From JAJFJD01 sp965228695 (lineage in GTDB: Bacteria; Pseudomonadota; Alphaproteobacteria; UBA8366), in the NCBI GenBank assembly GCA_965228695.1, contig CBDDIB010000002.1, forward strand, positions 2,046,001-2,110,000: a stretch of 64,000 nucleotides of DNA, in the 5' to 3' direction. The notes below the pieces were generated by a model. It ran no database searches. It was not told where the DNA came from and saw nothing but the letters and a program-made list of their open reading frames with translations. Both the position numbers and the translations under genes were made by a program. Below, piece after piece: positions 8,408 to 17,714 of the stretch; position 1 is the first letter of the stretch, and each line of letters starts with the position of its first letter.

Positions 8408-9683
8408 CCAAAGCGTCGGCGAGTCCCTCGCCCCGTTGCGGAATGTTCAGCTGGCTCTGCAGCAACCGATCCGGCGAAAAGCTGCCTTGCAGCGTGAGTG
8501 TATGGCAGAAGGCCCGAAACAGCCGATTATGCACGATGATCGGTTTCAGGGTGCCCCCGATGACGAGGACGACAAGGACCGCGAAACCACCCGCGAAAGA
8601 GCCGAGCATTTGAGCTGTTTCGTTTCCCTGCACGCCGCCGGACACCGCCGCCGCCGTGACGATGCTGGCGATGATTGCGATCGCGCCGGCCCACAACAAG
8701 ATCAACAGCAGTCCGTAGAAGAAATACGGCCAAAACACGTTGAACCCGCTGAGCGATGAGTCGAAGCGAAGCTCGTCGAATTCCGTGCTGGCGGCGAAAT
8801 GGCGGACTTCGGCGGCGCGATACCAAAATTGGGTCAACAGGAAGATGGCGAGACCGACGATGATGAGGATACCGAAGGCGCCGCGGGTGCCGGTCATGTC
8901 GGGTAGTTGTGACGAGTTGCCGGCCGTCAAGGCACTGAAATCGATATCCATCAGCAGCAGGGCGAAAGGCGTCCCCGCGATGACGAGGCCGAGCCACGGC
9001 AACAGCCACGCGCCTATCAACGGGCCGATGCCGCCGTCGAAGGAAAACGTCCGATTGCCGAAACTCATGCGATCCGTCGTGTACGCCTGTAGCTTCAAGC
9101 GCATGACGGGATAAGCGAGGCCGAGCGTCAGCACGGTAATCGTGCTCCACATCATCCCCTGCACGGCGTATAGCATCGCCGACCCGGTCTGGCCCCCGCG
9201 GATGCCGCGCCACATCGTCCGCGAGAGCCGGTAGCGGCGCGCCCGGTAGGTGGCGACATAAAAGAGGAAATAAAAAGATAGGAAATAGCCGACTTGGACC
9301 GCCGCGAAGGCACTGGTGCCGACGGTCGCGTTCGACGCGAACTGATAGGCCATGGAAACCGGTATGAGGATCGCCAGGACGATCAGGAACCCGAGAAACA
9401 GCTCCTTGCCGGTACCGGTATATTCCAGCCGGTCGCCCAGGAACGACGCGCGCGACAGGAAGTACCGGCGAACCCGGGTCTTGGCCCAGAATCGGTAGAT
9501 ACCCGCGGTGACGAAGGTCAGCAGCAGGTTGACCAAAACGATCTTGAACAACTCGCCCGCGCGGCCGTCATAGGTCGGGCCTTCCTTGACCATCAAGGTG
9601 CCCGAGATACCGCTCATAGCTTGCGACTGGGCGCGTGCGACACTCGTTCGGAACCGGATCTTTCGCTCGAGTTCATCATTCAT
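8391..9683 (-). CDS. YjgN/DUF898 family membrane protein
   Basis: An integral membrane protein of 430 residues with several hydrophobic helices and the family hallmarks FWAKTRVRRYFLSRASFLGDR near the N-terminus and a second internal copy around MWRGIRGG, reflecting the repeated DUF898 architecture. I prefer the ATG at 9683 (MNDELERK), which has an AGGG element about 10 bases upstream, over a TTG 15 codons further out. Its function is unknown. It is the first gene of a two-gene unit with the M48 peptidase, and its promoter lies in the 206-bp gap shared with the thiolase. Confidence 0.85.
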   Translation of the reverse strand: MNDELERKIRFRTSVARAQSQAMSGISGTLMVKEGPTYDGRAGELFKIVLVNLLLTFVTAGIYRFWAKTRVRRYFLSRASFLGDRLEYTGTGKELFLGFLIVLAILIPVSMAYQFASNATVGTSAFAAVQVGYFLSFYFLFYVATYRARRYRLSRTMWRGIRGGQTGSAMLYAVQGMMWSTITVLTLGLAYPVMRLKLQAYTTDRMSFGNRTFSFDGGIGPLIGAWLLPWLGLVIAGTPFALLLMDIDFSALTAGNSSQLPDMTGTRGAFGILIIVGLAIFLLTQFWYRAAEVRHFAASTEFDELRFDSSLSGFNVFWPYFFYGLLLILLWAGAIAIIASIVTAAAVSGGVQGNETAQMLGSFAGGFAVLVVLVIGGTLKPIIVHNRLFRAFCHTLTLQGSFSPDRLLQSQLNIPQRGEGLADALDVDAF

Positions 9684-9889
9684 ATCGGGAATCCCTGATC
9701 GGGCGCTGCAACCATAATATAGGAACAAAGACCTTGTCAGGCCTTGACTGCGCAGCCATGTCAGTTTGGTCGACGCCGGCCGCCATGATTTGCTAGTGTC
9801 GGCCCGCAGTGTCGAGCCTTGGGTTTAAGATTGGCTTAAAATCGCAAGGTCTCGTTAACCATAAATCGCAGTGCGAGGAGTCCCCATCA

Positions 9890-11056
9890 ATGACCGGATG
9901 CATCGTCGGTTGGTCGCATACAAAATTCGGCAAACTCGAAGGCGAGGATGCGGAGTCGCTGATCGTCAAAGTGGCGGCTGAAGCGGTCGCGGATGCGGGA
10001 TTGGCCCCGGCCGATGTCGATGCGGTCTATGTCGGTTTCTACAATGGCGGGTTTTCCGCGCAGGATTTCGGTGCGTCGCTGGTTCTGCAGGCGCATGACG
10101 ATTTCCGCTTCAAGCCGGTAACCCGGGTTGAGAACGCCTGTGCGACCGGCTCGGCGGCGATCCATCAGGGGCTAAACTATCTCGAAGCGAAGCGCGGCAA
10201 GGTCGTCCTGGCGGTCGGCGTCGAGAAAATGACCGATACGCCCGGCCCGGAAATCGGCGGTATCCTGATGAAGGCGGCCTATCTTAAGGAAGAGGCCGAG
10301 ATCGAGGGCGGGTTCGCCGGTGTGTTCGGACGGATCGCGCAGCAATACAGCCAGAAATACGGCGACCAAACCGAGGCGCTGGCCCGGATCGCCTCAAAGA
10401 ACCACAAGAACGGCTGCGAGAACCCGTGGGCGCAGCTCCGCAAGGATCTGAGCGTGGAGTTTTGCCGCGACGTGTCGGACAAGAATCCGATCGTCGCCGG
10501 TCCGCTGAAGCGGACCGATTGTTCGCTCGTGTCGGACGGGGCGGCGGCGGTGGTCCTGACCGATGTGGAAACCGCGTTGTCGATGGATAAGGCGGTGGTG
10601 TTCCGCGGCCGCAGCCACGTGAACGAGTTCCTGCCGATGAGCCGGCGCGACATGACCTTTCTGGAGGGGGCGGCGCACGCGTGGAAGCGGGCGCTTGCCG
10701 ACGGGAATGTGTCGCTGGACGATCTCAGCTTGGTCGAGACGCATGACTGCTTCACCATCGCCGAGTTGATGGAGTACGAGGCGATGGGCCTGGCGAAACC
10801 AGGCGAAGGCGCCCGCGCCATCGAAGAGGGGTGGACGCAGAAGGACGGCAAGCTGCCGGTCAACGCGTCGGGCGGTTTGAAGGCGAAAGGGCATCCGATC
10901 GGGGCGACCGGCGTGTCGATGCACATCATGGCGGCGATGCAGCTGCGCGGCGAGGCCGACGGCATGCAGGTTGCGGGCGCCAACATGGCCGGCGTGTTCA
11001 ACATGGGCGGTGCCGGTGTTGCCAATTACGTCAGCATTCTGGAGCCCTTGCGTTAG
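9890..11056 (+). CDS. Thiolase-family acetyl-CoA acetyltransferase (SCP-x-like)
   Basis: A 388-residue thiolase fold of the SCP-x/lipid-transfer type. The nucleophilic Cys lies in ENACATGSAAIHQ (about residue 85), and the C-terminal GHPIGATGVS motif supplies the catalytic His. The ATG at 9890 is chosen because GAGGAG lies 9 bases upstream and the family N-terminus (GCIVGWSHTKFG) follows directly; the open frame extends 27 codons further upstream without a credible ribosome site. It may act in beta-oxidation or an acetyl-CoA/acyl-CoA condensation. The next gene downstream, a quinone-type reductase, may be co-transcribed. Confidence 0.88.
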   Translation: MTGCIVGWSHTKFGKLEGEDAESLIVKVAAEAVADAGLAPADVDAVYVGFYNGGFSAQDFGASLVLQAHDDFRFKPVTRVENACATGSAAIHQGLNYLEAKRGKVVLAVGVEKMTDTPGPEIGGILMKAAYLKEEAEIEGGFAGVFGRIAQQYSQKYGDQTEALARIASKNHKNGCENPWAQLRKDLSVEFCRDVSDKNPIVAGPLKRTDCSLVSDGAAAVVLTDVETALSMDKAVVFRGRSHVNEFLPMSRRDMTFLEGAAHAWKRALADGNVSLDDLSLVETHDCFTIAELMEYEAMGLAKPGEGARAIEEGWTQKDGKLPVNASGGLKAKGHPIGATGVSMHIMAAMQLRGEADGMQVAGANMAGVFNMGGAGVANYVSILEPLR

Positions 11057-11151
11057 GCGGTGTTCGGATAGAACGCAGCGTGTTGCGGGACGGGCGGCTT
11101 CGCTCTATACCGCTCGCACCGACTTGAATGGCGACGAAAAAGGGGACACCG

Positions 11152-12150
11152 ATGGCCGACGGAACATTCGCTGCGCTCATGCTGGAGCAGCAGGATGACA
11201 AGGTCACCCATGGCATTCAGCAAATTTCAAGCGATGCCTTCCCGGACGGGGACGTGACGGTCGCGGTCGAGTATTCGACCGTCAATTACAAGGACGGGAT
11301 GGTGGTCAACGGGCTCGGCAATCTGGTCCGGAACTACCCGCATGTCCCGGGGATCGATTTCGCCGGCACGGTGGAGAGTTCGGACGACGACCGTTACAAG
11401 CCCGGCGATAAGGTCGTCCTGACCGGCTGGCGCGTCGGCGAGGTCCACTGGGGCGGTTACGCGCAAAAGGCGCGGGTCAAAGCCGATTGGCTGGTGCCGC
11501 TGCCCGACGGGTTCAGCACGAAGAACGCCATGGCGGTCGGCACGGCGGGTTTCACCTCGATGTTGTGCATCTTGGCGTTGGAAGACCACGGCCTGACGCC
11601 GGATGCCGGCACCGTTTTGGTGACCGGTGCGGCGGGTGGTGTTGGATCGGTCGCCGTCGCGATCCTGGCCAAGTTGGGTTACACGGTCGCCGCATCCACC
11701 GGCCGTCCGGCGCAGCATGATTACCTGAAATCGTTGGGTGCGGTGGAAATGGTGGACCGCGCGGAATTGGCCGAAGGGTCGGGCCGGCCGCTCGACAAGG
11801 AGCGCTGGGCCGGCTGCGTCGATACGGTCGGGGCCTCGACCCTCGCGACCGTGCTGTCGCAGATCGCCTACGGCGGATCGGTCGCCGCCTGCGGACTTGC
11901 CGGCGGACCGAAGCTCGAGACGACGGTCATCCCGTTCCTGTTGCGGGGCGTGAACCTGCTCGGCATCGATTCCGTGATGCAACCGTATGACAACCGTGTC
12001 CGGACCTGGCAACGCATCGCCAGCGATTTGCCGGTGGACAAGCTCGAGGCGATGACCGAGGTGATCGGCCTCGGCGGTGTCGGTGATGCGGCCAACGCGA
12101 TTCTGAAGGGTCAGGTGCGCGGCCGCATGGTCGTCGACGTCAACGCCTAG
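11152..12150 (+). CDS. MDR-family acrylyl-CoA reductase-like oxidoreductase (AcuI/YhdH)
   Basis: A zinc-free medium-chain dehydrogenase/reductase of 332 residues. The substrate domain has NYKDGMVVNG and PHVPGIDFAGTVESS; the NADPH-binding Rossmann motif is VTGAAGGVGSVAVAIL at about residues 150-165, and LLGIDSV near residue 265 is a further YhdH/AcuI hallmark. The family reduces acryloyl-CoA to propionyl-CoA with NADPH. I start at 11152 (MADGTF) because AGGGGA lies 7 bases upstream; an ATG 24 bases earlier is less likely. It follows the thiolase by 95 bases, consistent with a shared role in acyl-CoA metabolism. Confidence 0.88.
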   Translation: MADGTFAALMLEQQDDKVTHGIQQISSDAFPDGDVTVAVEYSTVNYKDGMVVNGLGNLVRNYPHVPGIDFAGTVESSDDDRYKPGDKVVLTGWRVGEVHWGGYAQKARVKADWLVPLPDGFSTKNAMAVGTAGFTSMLCILALEDHGLTPDAGTVLVTGAAGGVGSVAVAILAKLGYTVAASTGRPAQHDYLKSLGAVEMVDRAELAEGSGRPLDKERWAGCVDTVGASTLATVLSQIAYGGSVAACGLAGGPKLETTVIPFLLRGVNLLGIDSVMQPYDNRVRTWQRIASDLPVDKLEAMTEVIGLGGVGDAANAILKGQVRGRMVVDVNA

Positions 12151-12162
12151 GCGGCGTCGCCC

Positions 12163-13110
12163 TTAGTTCAGAACGCGGACTGGATTGCCGTCGAGGAAGG
12201 CCACGATGTCTTCCGCCGCATCCTGATACATCTTCGCCAGGTTTTCCGCGGTCACGTAGCCGATATGCGGCGTCAGCAGAACGTTGTCGAGCTTTCGGAT
12301 CGGATGATCGGCGGGGAGCGGTTCCTCGCCGTACACGTCGATGCCCGCGCCGCCGATATCCTTGTTTTGCAGTGCGGTCAGCAGCGCATCTTCGTCGACG
12401 ATGGGACCGCGCGACGTATTGATGAGGTAGGCGGTCTTCTTCATCTGCGCCAGTTGTTCCGCCCCGACCAGCCCGCGCGAGCGGTCGCCGAGCACCATGT
12501 GCACGGAGATGACGTCCGATTCCTTGAATAATGTGTCTTTGTCGACCCGGGTGGCGTTGCATTCCGCGGCCCGCTCGTCCGTCAGGTTCTGGCTCCAGGC
12601 GATGACCTTCATATCGAAAGCATTGGCCACCCGTGCGACCGCGCCGCCCAGCTTACCGAGGCCGAGCAGTCCCATGGTCTTGCCCGCCAGATCGTAACCG
12701 GCAAAGGTCTGCCAGCCGCCATTCTCCATCGAGCGCGATTGCCGGGGAATGTCCCGCATCAGCGCGATCATCAATCCGATGGCGAGCTCGGAGGTAGGGC
12801 TGCCCACGCCGCCGGTGCCGCAGACCGTCACGCCCTGTTTCGCGGCCGCGTCCATGTCGAAGGAGGCATTGCGCATACCGGTGGTGATCAGCAGTTTCAG
12901 TTTCGGCAGGCGCTCCAAGACGCTGGCGGGAAACCGTGTCCGCTCGCGCATGCCCACGATGATCTCGAAATCGCTGAGCGCCGCGACCACCGCATCCTCG
13001 CCGATGAGGAATTCGGTGAAGGTGGTGATCTCGGCGCGCCCATCGAGCTTGCTCCAGTCTGCGAGATCGAGGGCGGCATTGAAATAGTCGTCGAGGATGG
13101 CGATGCGCAT
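12163..13110 (-). CDS. D-2-hydroxyacid dehydrogenase family protein
   Basis: A 315-residue NAD-dependent dehydrogenase of the SerA/PdxB superfamily. The NAD-binding fold contains MGLLGLGKLGGAVARV, the catalytic Arg lies in INTSRGPIVDEDALL, and the catalytic His lies in LLTPHIGYVT. It converts a D-2-hydroxyacid to the 2-oxoacid or the reverse; the substrate cannot be deduced. The ATG at 13110 follows a GGGAG element. It is encoded 35 bases after a minus-strand EamA transporter, and the two may be co-transcribed. An open frame extends far upstream in the same phase, but it overlaps the transporter and is not coding. Confidence 0.9.
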   Translation of the reverse strand: MRIAILDDYFNAALDLADWSKLDGRAEITTFTEFLIGEDAVVAALSDFEIIVGMRERTRFPASVLERLPKLKLLITTGMRNASFDMDAAAKQGVTVCGTGGVGSPTSELAIGLMIALMRDIPRQSRSMENGGWQTFAGYDLAGKTMGLLGLGKLGGAVARVANAFDMKVIAWSQNLTDERAAECNATRVDKDTLFKESDVISVHMVLGDRSRGLVGAEQLAQMKKTAYLINTSRGPIVDEDALLTALQNKDIGGAGIDVYGEEPLPADHPIRKLDNVLLTPHIGYVTAENLAKMYQDAAEDIVAFLDGNPVRVLN

Positions 13111-13145
13111 GGCGATGTCTCCCTGTCGCTGGGGTGATTGGTCGG

Positions 13146-14048
13146 CTAACCGGATTTCCGGTCGTTGTGCAGTTTCTTTTCGCGGAACGCGATGTAGGTG
13201 GCGGATGCGAAAATCATCGTACCGCCGGCCCAGGTGAAAAGGTCCGGCACCTCGGTGAAAGCCAGATAACCAATCAGCGTCGCCCAAATCAAGCGGAAGA
13301 AATCGATCGGCATGATCGACGTCGCCTCCGCTTCCTTGATCGCCTGGGTGATCATGAGTTGGGCGATCGTGCCCGAGACGCCGATGAAGGTGAGCCAGGC
13401 CCATCCGGACCAACTGGGCCAGCTCCAGAATGGCAGGGCGGGCGGCAGGGACATCACCGACATCAGCAACAGCATCCAGAGCGTGATGGTGAGGGCGGAG
13501 TCGGTGCGGCTCATCACCTTGATCATGACCATGATACCACCCCAGATCAGCGCCGAGGTGACCACCAGTAGCGCCCCGATATTCAACTCGCCGAAGCCCG
13601 GCCGCAAGATGATCAACGCGCCGGCAAAACCGAACAGCAGCGCGGTTGTCCGCCGGAGCCGCAGCGTTTCGCCGAGGAAGACCGTCGCCAGCAATGTTGT
13701 GAAAAGCGGGGCCGTGAAATTGAGCGCCGTGGCTTCGGCCAACGGGGTCAGGCTTAGGCCGGTGTAGAAAGCGATCATATTGCCCACGTTCAGGACGGCC
13801 CGGATCAGATGCATACCGAAACGCTGGGTCCGAAGCGGGGTCAGGCCGTAGCGGAGAAACAGCGGCGAGAGGAAAACCAAGCCTAGGAAGTTCCGGAAAA
13901 AGGCGATTTCGGTGGGGTGAACGTCCTTCGTCACATGCCGGATCGCGCCGTGCATGGCGGCGAACAACAGCGTCGCCCCCAGCATCCAGATCATGCCCCG
14001 CAGGTTGCCCGATGCGTTGGTGAACAGTCGATAGAGGCGGAATTGCAC
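13146..14048 (-). CDS. EamA-family (DMT) transporter
   Basis: A 300-residue protein with ten predicted hydrophobic segments arranged as two EamA repeats, typical of drug/metabolite exporters of the inner membrane. The first repeat contains HPTEIAFFRNFLGLVFLSPL and PLAEATALNFTAPLFTTLLA, and the second repeat ends in FASATYIAFREKK. The start is a GTG at 14048 with AAGGGA 7 bases upstream. It precedes the D-2-hydroxyacid dehydrogenase and is divergent from fhs. The transported compound is unknown. Confidence 0.85.
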   Translation of the reverse strand: MQFRLYRLFTNASGNLRGMIWMLGATLLFAAMHGAIRHVTKDVHPTEIAFFRNFLGLVFLSPLFLRYGLTPLRTQRFGMHLIRAVLNVGNMIAFYTGLSLTPLAEATALNFTAPLFTTLLATVFLGETLRLRRTTALLFGFAGALIILRPGFGELNIGALLVVTSALIWGGIMVMIKVMSRTDSALTITLWMLLLMSVMSLPPALPFWSWPSWSGWAWLTFIGVSGTIAQLMITQAIKEAEATSIMPIDFFRLIWATLIGYLAFTEVPDLFTWAGGTMIFASATYIAFREKKLHNDRKSG

Positions 14049-14177
14049 GCACTGATCCCTTTGTCCGGCGACGGCTTGCCGACAGCGCCGCGACCAACTC
14101 TTCGTGAATGGGTTCTCTTAAGCCTGCGAGGACGTTAGACTTCCCCAACTGAATAACGGAACGGGGAGCGTTACGCC

Positions 14178-15857
14178 ATGCCGGAAGTGGGAAGCGATAT
14201 TGAAATTGCACGGGCCGCCACACTGAAGCCGATCGAAGACATCGCACAAAAGTTGGATATCCCACCCGATGCGCTGTACCGCTACGGGCCGGACAAGGCG
14301 AAACTCTCCTACGACTACATCACCTCACTAGCCGACCGGCCGAACGGCCGGCTGATCCTGGTCACGGCGATGACGCCGACGCCGGCCGGCGAGGGCAAGA
14401 CGACGATGACGGTCGGCCTCGGCGACGGCCTGAACCGGATCGGTAAGAAGACGCTTATGTGTCTGCGCGAGCCGAGTCTCGGCCCATGTTTCGGCATGAA
14501 GGGCGGGGCAGCCGGCGGCGGATATGCCCAGGTCGTGCCGATGGAGGATATCAACCTTCACTTCACGGGCGACATGCACGCCATCGGCACCGCGCATAAC
14601 CTGCTGTCGGCGATGGTCGACAACCACATCTATTGGGGCAACGGGCAGGGTATCGATGCGCGCCGCGTTTCCTGGCGCCGTGTCGTCGACATGAACGACC
14701 GGGCGCTGCGCGATACCGTGACCTCGCTCGGCGGCGTCGGAAACGGTTTTCCGCGCCAGACCGGATTCGACATAACCGTGGCGTCGGAAGTCATGGCGAT
14801 CTTCTGCCTGTCTCGGAATCTGGAGGATTTGAAAAATCGTCTCGGCAATATTCAGGTCGCCGAGACGCGGGAGCGCACACCGGTGAAGGCCTCGGACCTC
14901 AACGCCGAAGGGTCGATGACGACGCTTCTGAAGGATGCGCTGATGCCGAACCTGGTCCAGACCCTGGAACACAACCCGGCATTCATCCACGGCGGACCCT
15001 TCGCCAATATCGCGCATGGCTGCAACTCCGTGATGGCGACGGAGACCGCGTTGAAGCTTTCCGATTATGTCGTCACCGAAGCAGGGTTCGGCGCCGATCT
15101 CGGGGCCGAAAAATTCTTCAATATCAAATGCCGCAAGGCCGGTCTCGCACCGGAAGCCGCGGTTCTGGTCGCGACCGTCCGGGCGCTGAAATCGCATGGC
15201 GGGGTCGACCGCGACAAGCTTGGTGAGGAGAATCTGGACGCCATCAAGGCGGGGCTTGCCAATATCGACCGCCATATCAGCAACATCGGCAAATTCGGTG
15301 TGCCGGTGCTGGTCGGCATCAACAAGTTCGGTACGGATACCGAGGCCGAACTCAATGCCGTGCGCGAACATTGCGCCGGGTTCGGCGTGGATGCCTTCGT
15401 CTGTAGCCATTGGGCAGAAGGCGGTGCCGGCACCGAAGACCTGGCCCGAAGGCTCGTCGAGGTGGTGGAAGGCGGGACGTCGAATTTCAGTCCGCTTTAC
15501 CCGGATGACATGCCGCTTTGGGACAAGGTGAAGACCGTGGCGCAAACCATCTACGGGGCGGATGACATCACCGGTGACAAACGCGTGCGGGATCGGTTCA
15601 AGGCGCTGGAAAAGGATGGCTTCGGTCATTTCCCGGTCTGCATGGCCAAGACGCAATACAGCTTCTCGACCGATCCGGCGCTTCGGGGTGCGCCCTCGGG
15701 GCATGTGGTGCCGATCCGCGAGGTGCGGTTGAACGCGGGGGCGGAGTTCCTGGTGGTCGTCTGCGGCGACATCATGACGATGCCCGGATTGCCGCGGAAA
15801 CCGGCGGCCGAGGACATCTACGTGAACGAACAGGGCGAGGTCGAAGGCCTCTTCTAG
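14178..15857 (+). CDS. fhs: Formate-tetrahydrofolate ligase
   Basis: A 559-residue protein of full family length. The P-loop is in TPTPAGEGKTTMTVGLGDGL at about residues 70-90, and LREPSLGPCFGMKGGAAGGG and EDINLHFTGDMHAI follow as family signatures. It activates formate with ATP to give 10-formyl-tetrahydrofolate in one-carbon metabolism. The ATG is preceded by GGGGAG. It sits alone, divergent from the EamA transporter. No partner one-carbon genes (folD, fch) are adjacent in the window. Confidence 0.96.
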   Translation: MPEVGSDIEIARAATLKPIEDIAQKLDIPPDALYRYGPDKAKLSYDYITSLADRPNGRLILVTAMTPTPAGEGKTTMTVGLGDGLNRIGKKTLMCLREPSLGPCFGMKGGAAGGGYAQVVPMEDINLHFTGDMHAIGTAHNLLSAMVDNHIYWGNGQGIDARRVSWRRVVDMNDRALRDTVTSLGGVGNGFPRQTGFDITVASEVMAIFCLSRNLEDLKNRLGNIQVAETRERTPVKASDLNAEGSMTTLLKDALMPNLVQTLEHNPAFIHGGPFANIAHGCNSVMATETALKLSDYVVTEAGFGADLGAEKFFNIKCRKAGLAPEAAVLVATVRALKSHGGVDRDKLGEENLDAIKAGLANIDRHISNIGKFGVPVLVGINKFGTDTEAELNAVREHCAGFGVDAFVCSHWAEGGAGTEDLARRLVEVVEGGTSNFSPLYPDDMPLWDKVKTVAQTIYGADDITGDKRVRDRFKALEKDGFGHFPVCMAKTQYSFSTDPALRGAPSGHVVPIREVRLNAGAEFLVVVCGDIMTMPGLPRKPAAEDIYVNEQGEVEGLF

Positions 15858-15910
15858 ATCCGGCGCCACTCGTAATTTTCGAATCCGAACTTGACGAATC
15901 TTTAGGCCGA

Positions 15911-15942
15911 TCCTATATTCAACCATATGGTTGAATATAGGA
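15911..15942. promoter_or_regulatory. Perfect 32-bp palindrome, likely ArsR operator
   Basis: The 32 bases are an exact inverted repeat centred on 15926/15927, with core AACCATATGGTT and outer arms TCCTATATTC and GAATATAGGA. It ends 9 bases before the ATG of the ArsR-family gene and includes the AGGA that serves as its ribosome site, so a bound repressor would also cover the translation start. ArsR/SmtB repressors bind AT-rich dyads of this kind and usually autoregulate. The assignment to this regulator is inference from position. Confidence 0.8.
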
Positions 15943-15951
15943 TGCAGTCGA

Positions 15952-16296
15952 ATGGCAATGGATGAAGCGGGACTCGACAGGACGATGATTGCGCTGTCGG
16001 ACCCGACGCGGCGGGCGATCATCGCCCGACTGGTCGATGGCGAGGCGCGGGTAACGGAAATCGCCGAGCCCTTCGACATGTCCCTGAATGCCGTATCGAA
16101 ACATGTGCGGATTCTGGAGCGTGCCGATCTCGTCCGACGCGAGGTGCGGGGGCGGGAGCATCACATCTCCTTCAACGGCGCGCCGCTGCAGGCCGCGTCC
16201 GACTGGATCGAAACCTACCGGATTTTCTGGAACCAGCGCCTGGATGCCTTGGAGGCCTACCTGCGCAAGCAAAAGGACGAGAAAAATGACGGCTGA
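15952..16296 (+). CDS. ArsR-family transcriptional regulator
   Basis: A winged-helix repressor of 114 residues. Characteristic segments are ALSDPTRRAIIARL at the N-terminus and the recognition-helix region MSLNAVSKHVRILERADLVRR. No clustered Cys or His metal site is apparent, so this is the metal-independent type usually paired with an AHSA1 gene. The ATG at 15952 (9 bases after AGGA) is preferred over an in-frame TTG at 15931 that lies inside the palindrome. It overlaps the downstream AHSA1 gene by 11 bases, so the two are translationally coupled and probably autoregulated through the upstream palindrome. Confidence 0.9.
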   Translation: MAMDEAGLDRTMIALSDPTRRAIIARLVDGEARVTEIAEPFDMSLNAVSKHVRILERADLVRREVRGREHHISFNGAPLQAASDWIETYRIFWNQRLDALEAYLRKQKDEKNDG

Positions 16297-16723
16297 GGTC
16301 TTGGACACGACTCTGACGATTACGCGTCACCTGCCCGCATCGCCAGAAGACGCATTCGACGCGTGGACGACGCCGGACATCCTTCGCCAATGGATGTGCC
16401 CGTTCGATACGAAAATGGTGCGCGCCGATCTCGATCTGCGGGTCGGCGGCAAGTACCACATCGATATGCAAGGCGAGGAGACGCTCCATAAACACGAGGG
16501 CGAATATGTCGAGATCGACCGGCCCAACCGCCTTGTCTTCACGTGGATATCGGCGGGAACGCGGCAGGAAACCACGCTGGTGACGGTCACCTTCGAAAAA
16601 TCCGGGGGCGGCACCGCCCTGACACTCGTCCATGATCGTCTGCCCGGTGCGGAAGCGGTCAGCGACCATAACAACGGCTGGTCGAGCGCTTTGGACAACC
16701 TTGAATCCGTGATTGCGGCCTGA
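16286..16723 (+). CDS. SRPBCC/AHSA1-domain protein
   Basis: A 145-residue single-domain START-like (Activator of Hsp90 homologue 1-type) protein. The typical opening is TITRHLPASPEDAFDAWTTP, followed by LRVGGKYHIDM and a C-terminal helix NNGWSSALDNLESVI. Such proteins bind hydrophobic ligands in a deep cavity; the ligand is not known. The start at 16286 lies within the end of the ArsR gene, and the two-gene ArsR-AHSA1 arrangement is very common in proteobacteria. An open frame extends upstream in this phase through the ArsR gene, but it is out of frame with ArsR and is not coding. Confidence 0.88.
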   Translation: MTAEVLDTTLTITRHLPASPEDAFDAWTTPDILRQWMCPFDTKMVRADLDLRVGGKYHIDMQGEETLHKHEGEYVEIDRPNRLVFTWISAGTRQETTLVTVTFEKSGGGTALTLVHDRLPGAEAVSDHNNGWSSALDNLESVIAA

Positions 16724-16850
16724 CCTCGACACCATGGACGGTCCGATGAAGGCCCCGACATCTGCTTGGGAACGCGATGGGTTTTACCTGTCGCGACCCT
16801 TGCAATAAGGCGGCGGGCCAACGTTCAGCCTGGCTACGGTCGATCCCGAT

Positions 16851-17714
16851 TCAATGAGCCAGGAACACGGGAAGCTCTGCGTTTTCGATCACGTATTTCG
16901 TGACTCCTCCGAGGATCTTCTCGCGCCAGCGGCTATGGGAATACGCGCCCATCGCAAGGAGATCGGCATCTGCCTCCCTCGCTTCATCCAGCAGAACTCG
17001 CCCGACGCTGCGACCGTCCGGCGTGATTTCCTTAACTTCGGTTTGGATGTCATGCCACGCGAGCGTTCGGGCGATATCCTGAGGCTGCGGTCCCCGCTTG
17101 GCGCCTGTCGCAACCATGCAGACGATAACCCGCTTGGCCCGCTCGAGAAACGGCATTGCACTTTGCACCGCACGTGCCGATTGGGCCGTCCTGTTCCAGC
17201 CGAGCAGTATCGTATCGCCAATAGTCGTCCGCTCTGGCGATGGTGCGAGAAGTACGGGCCGACCGGTGCTGAACAGCACCTCTTCCAACGTCTCTCGTGA
17301 GTCGTTGCGCGACTTTGCCAGTGCCAAATCGATAACAATGAGATCGTAGGCTCCGGCCATCCGTGCCACCTCCGGCGCTTCGATGCCGTTTGTCTCGTAC
17401 CAAGAAGCGGATGGCGAAGCCGCCGCCGGTGGGTCCTGGCAGATGTGGACCCCGTGGGAGGTAAGACAGCTATCGAATTGGGCGCGTGCCGCTCGTTCCC
17501 GGTCTGCGATCCTCTTCTGGATGTTTTCGAGCGCTTTCAGTTGATCCGGTACCATGGTTTCGTCTGCAATCGGCAACTGTCGCATCGGATCAGGCCGGAC
17601 ATGAAGCACGTCGAGATGTCCGTTAAAAAGCCGGGCGACGCGGAGTGTCGTCTCCAAAGCGGCTTGATCATGTTCCGCACCCGCTAAGGGGATAAGAAGA
17701 TTTCGAATTGACAT
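16851..17714 (-). CDS. Universal stress protein with two UspA domains
   Basis: A 287-residue tandem UspA protein. Domain one covers about residues 1-150, starting with NLLIPLAGAEHDQAALE; domain two covers about 160-287 and retains the ATP-binding loop type in LLAMGAYSHSRWREKILGGV. The ATG at 17714 follows an AGGAGG ribosome site. Such proteins are cytoplasmic stress-response factors; the specific role is unknown. The preceding 490 bases upstream of its start contain no convincing gene. Confidence 0.9.
   Translation of the reverse strand: MSIRNLLIPLAGAEHDQAALETTLRVARLFNGHLDVLHVRPDPMRQLPIADETMVPDQLKALENIQKRIADRERAARAQFDSCLTSHGVHICQDPPAAASPSASWYETNGIEAPEVARMAGAYDLIVIDLALAKSRNDSRETLEEVLFSTGRPVLLAPSPERTTIGDTILLGWNRTAQSARAVQSAMPFLERAKRVIVCMVATGAKRGPQPQDIARTLAWHDIQTEVKEITPDGRSVGRVLLDEAREADADLLAMGAYSHSRWREKILGGVTKYVIENAELPVFLAH

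Noticed and set aside
14328..16079. Long minus-strand open frame of 583 codons opposite fhs
   Set aside because: It lies antisense to a clear fhs gene, has His/Arg-rich low-complexity composition and matches no family; a GC-rich shadow.
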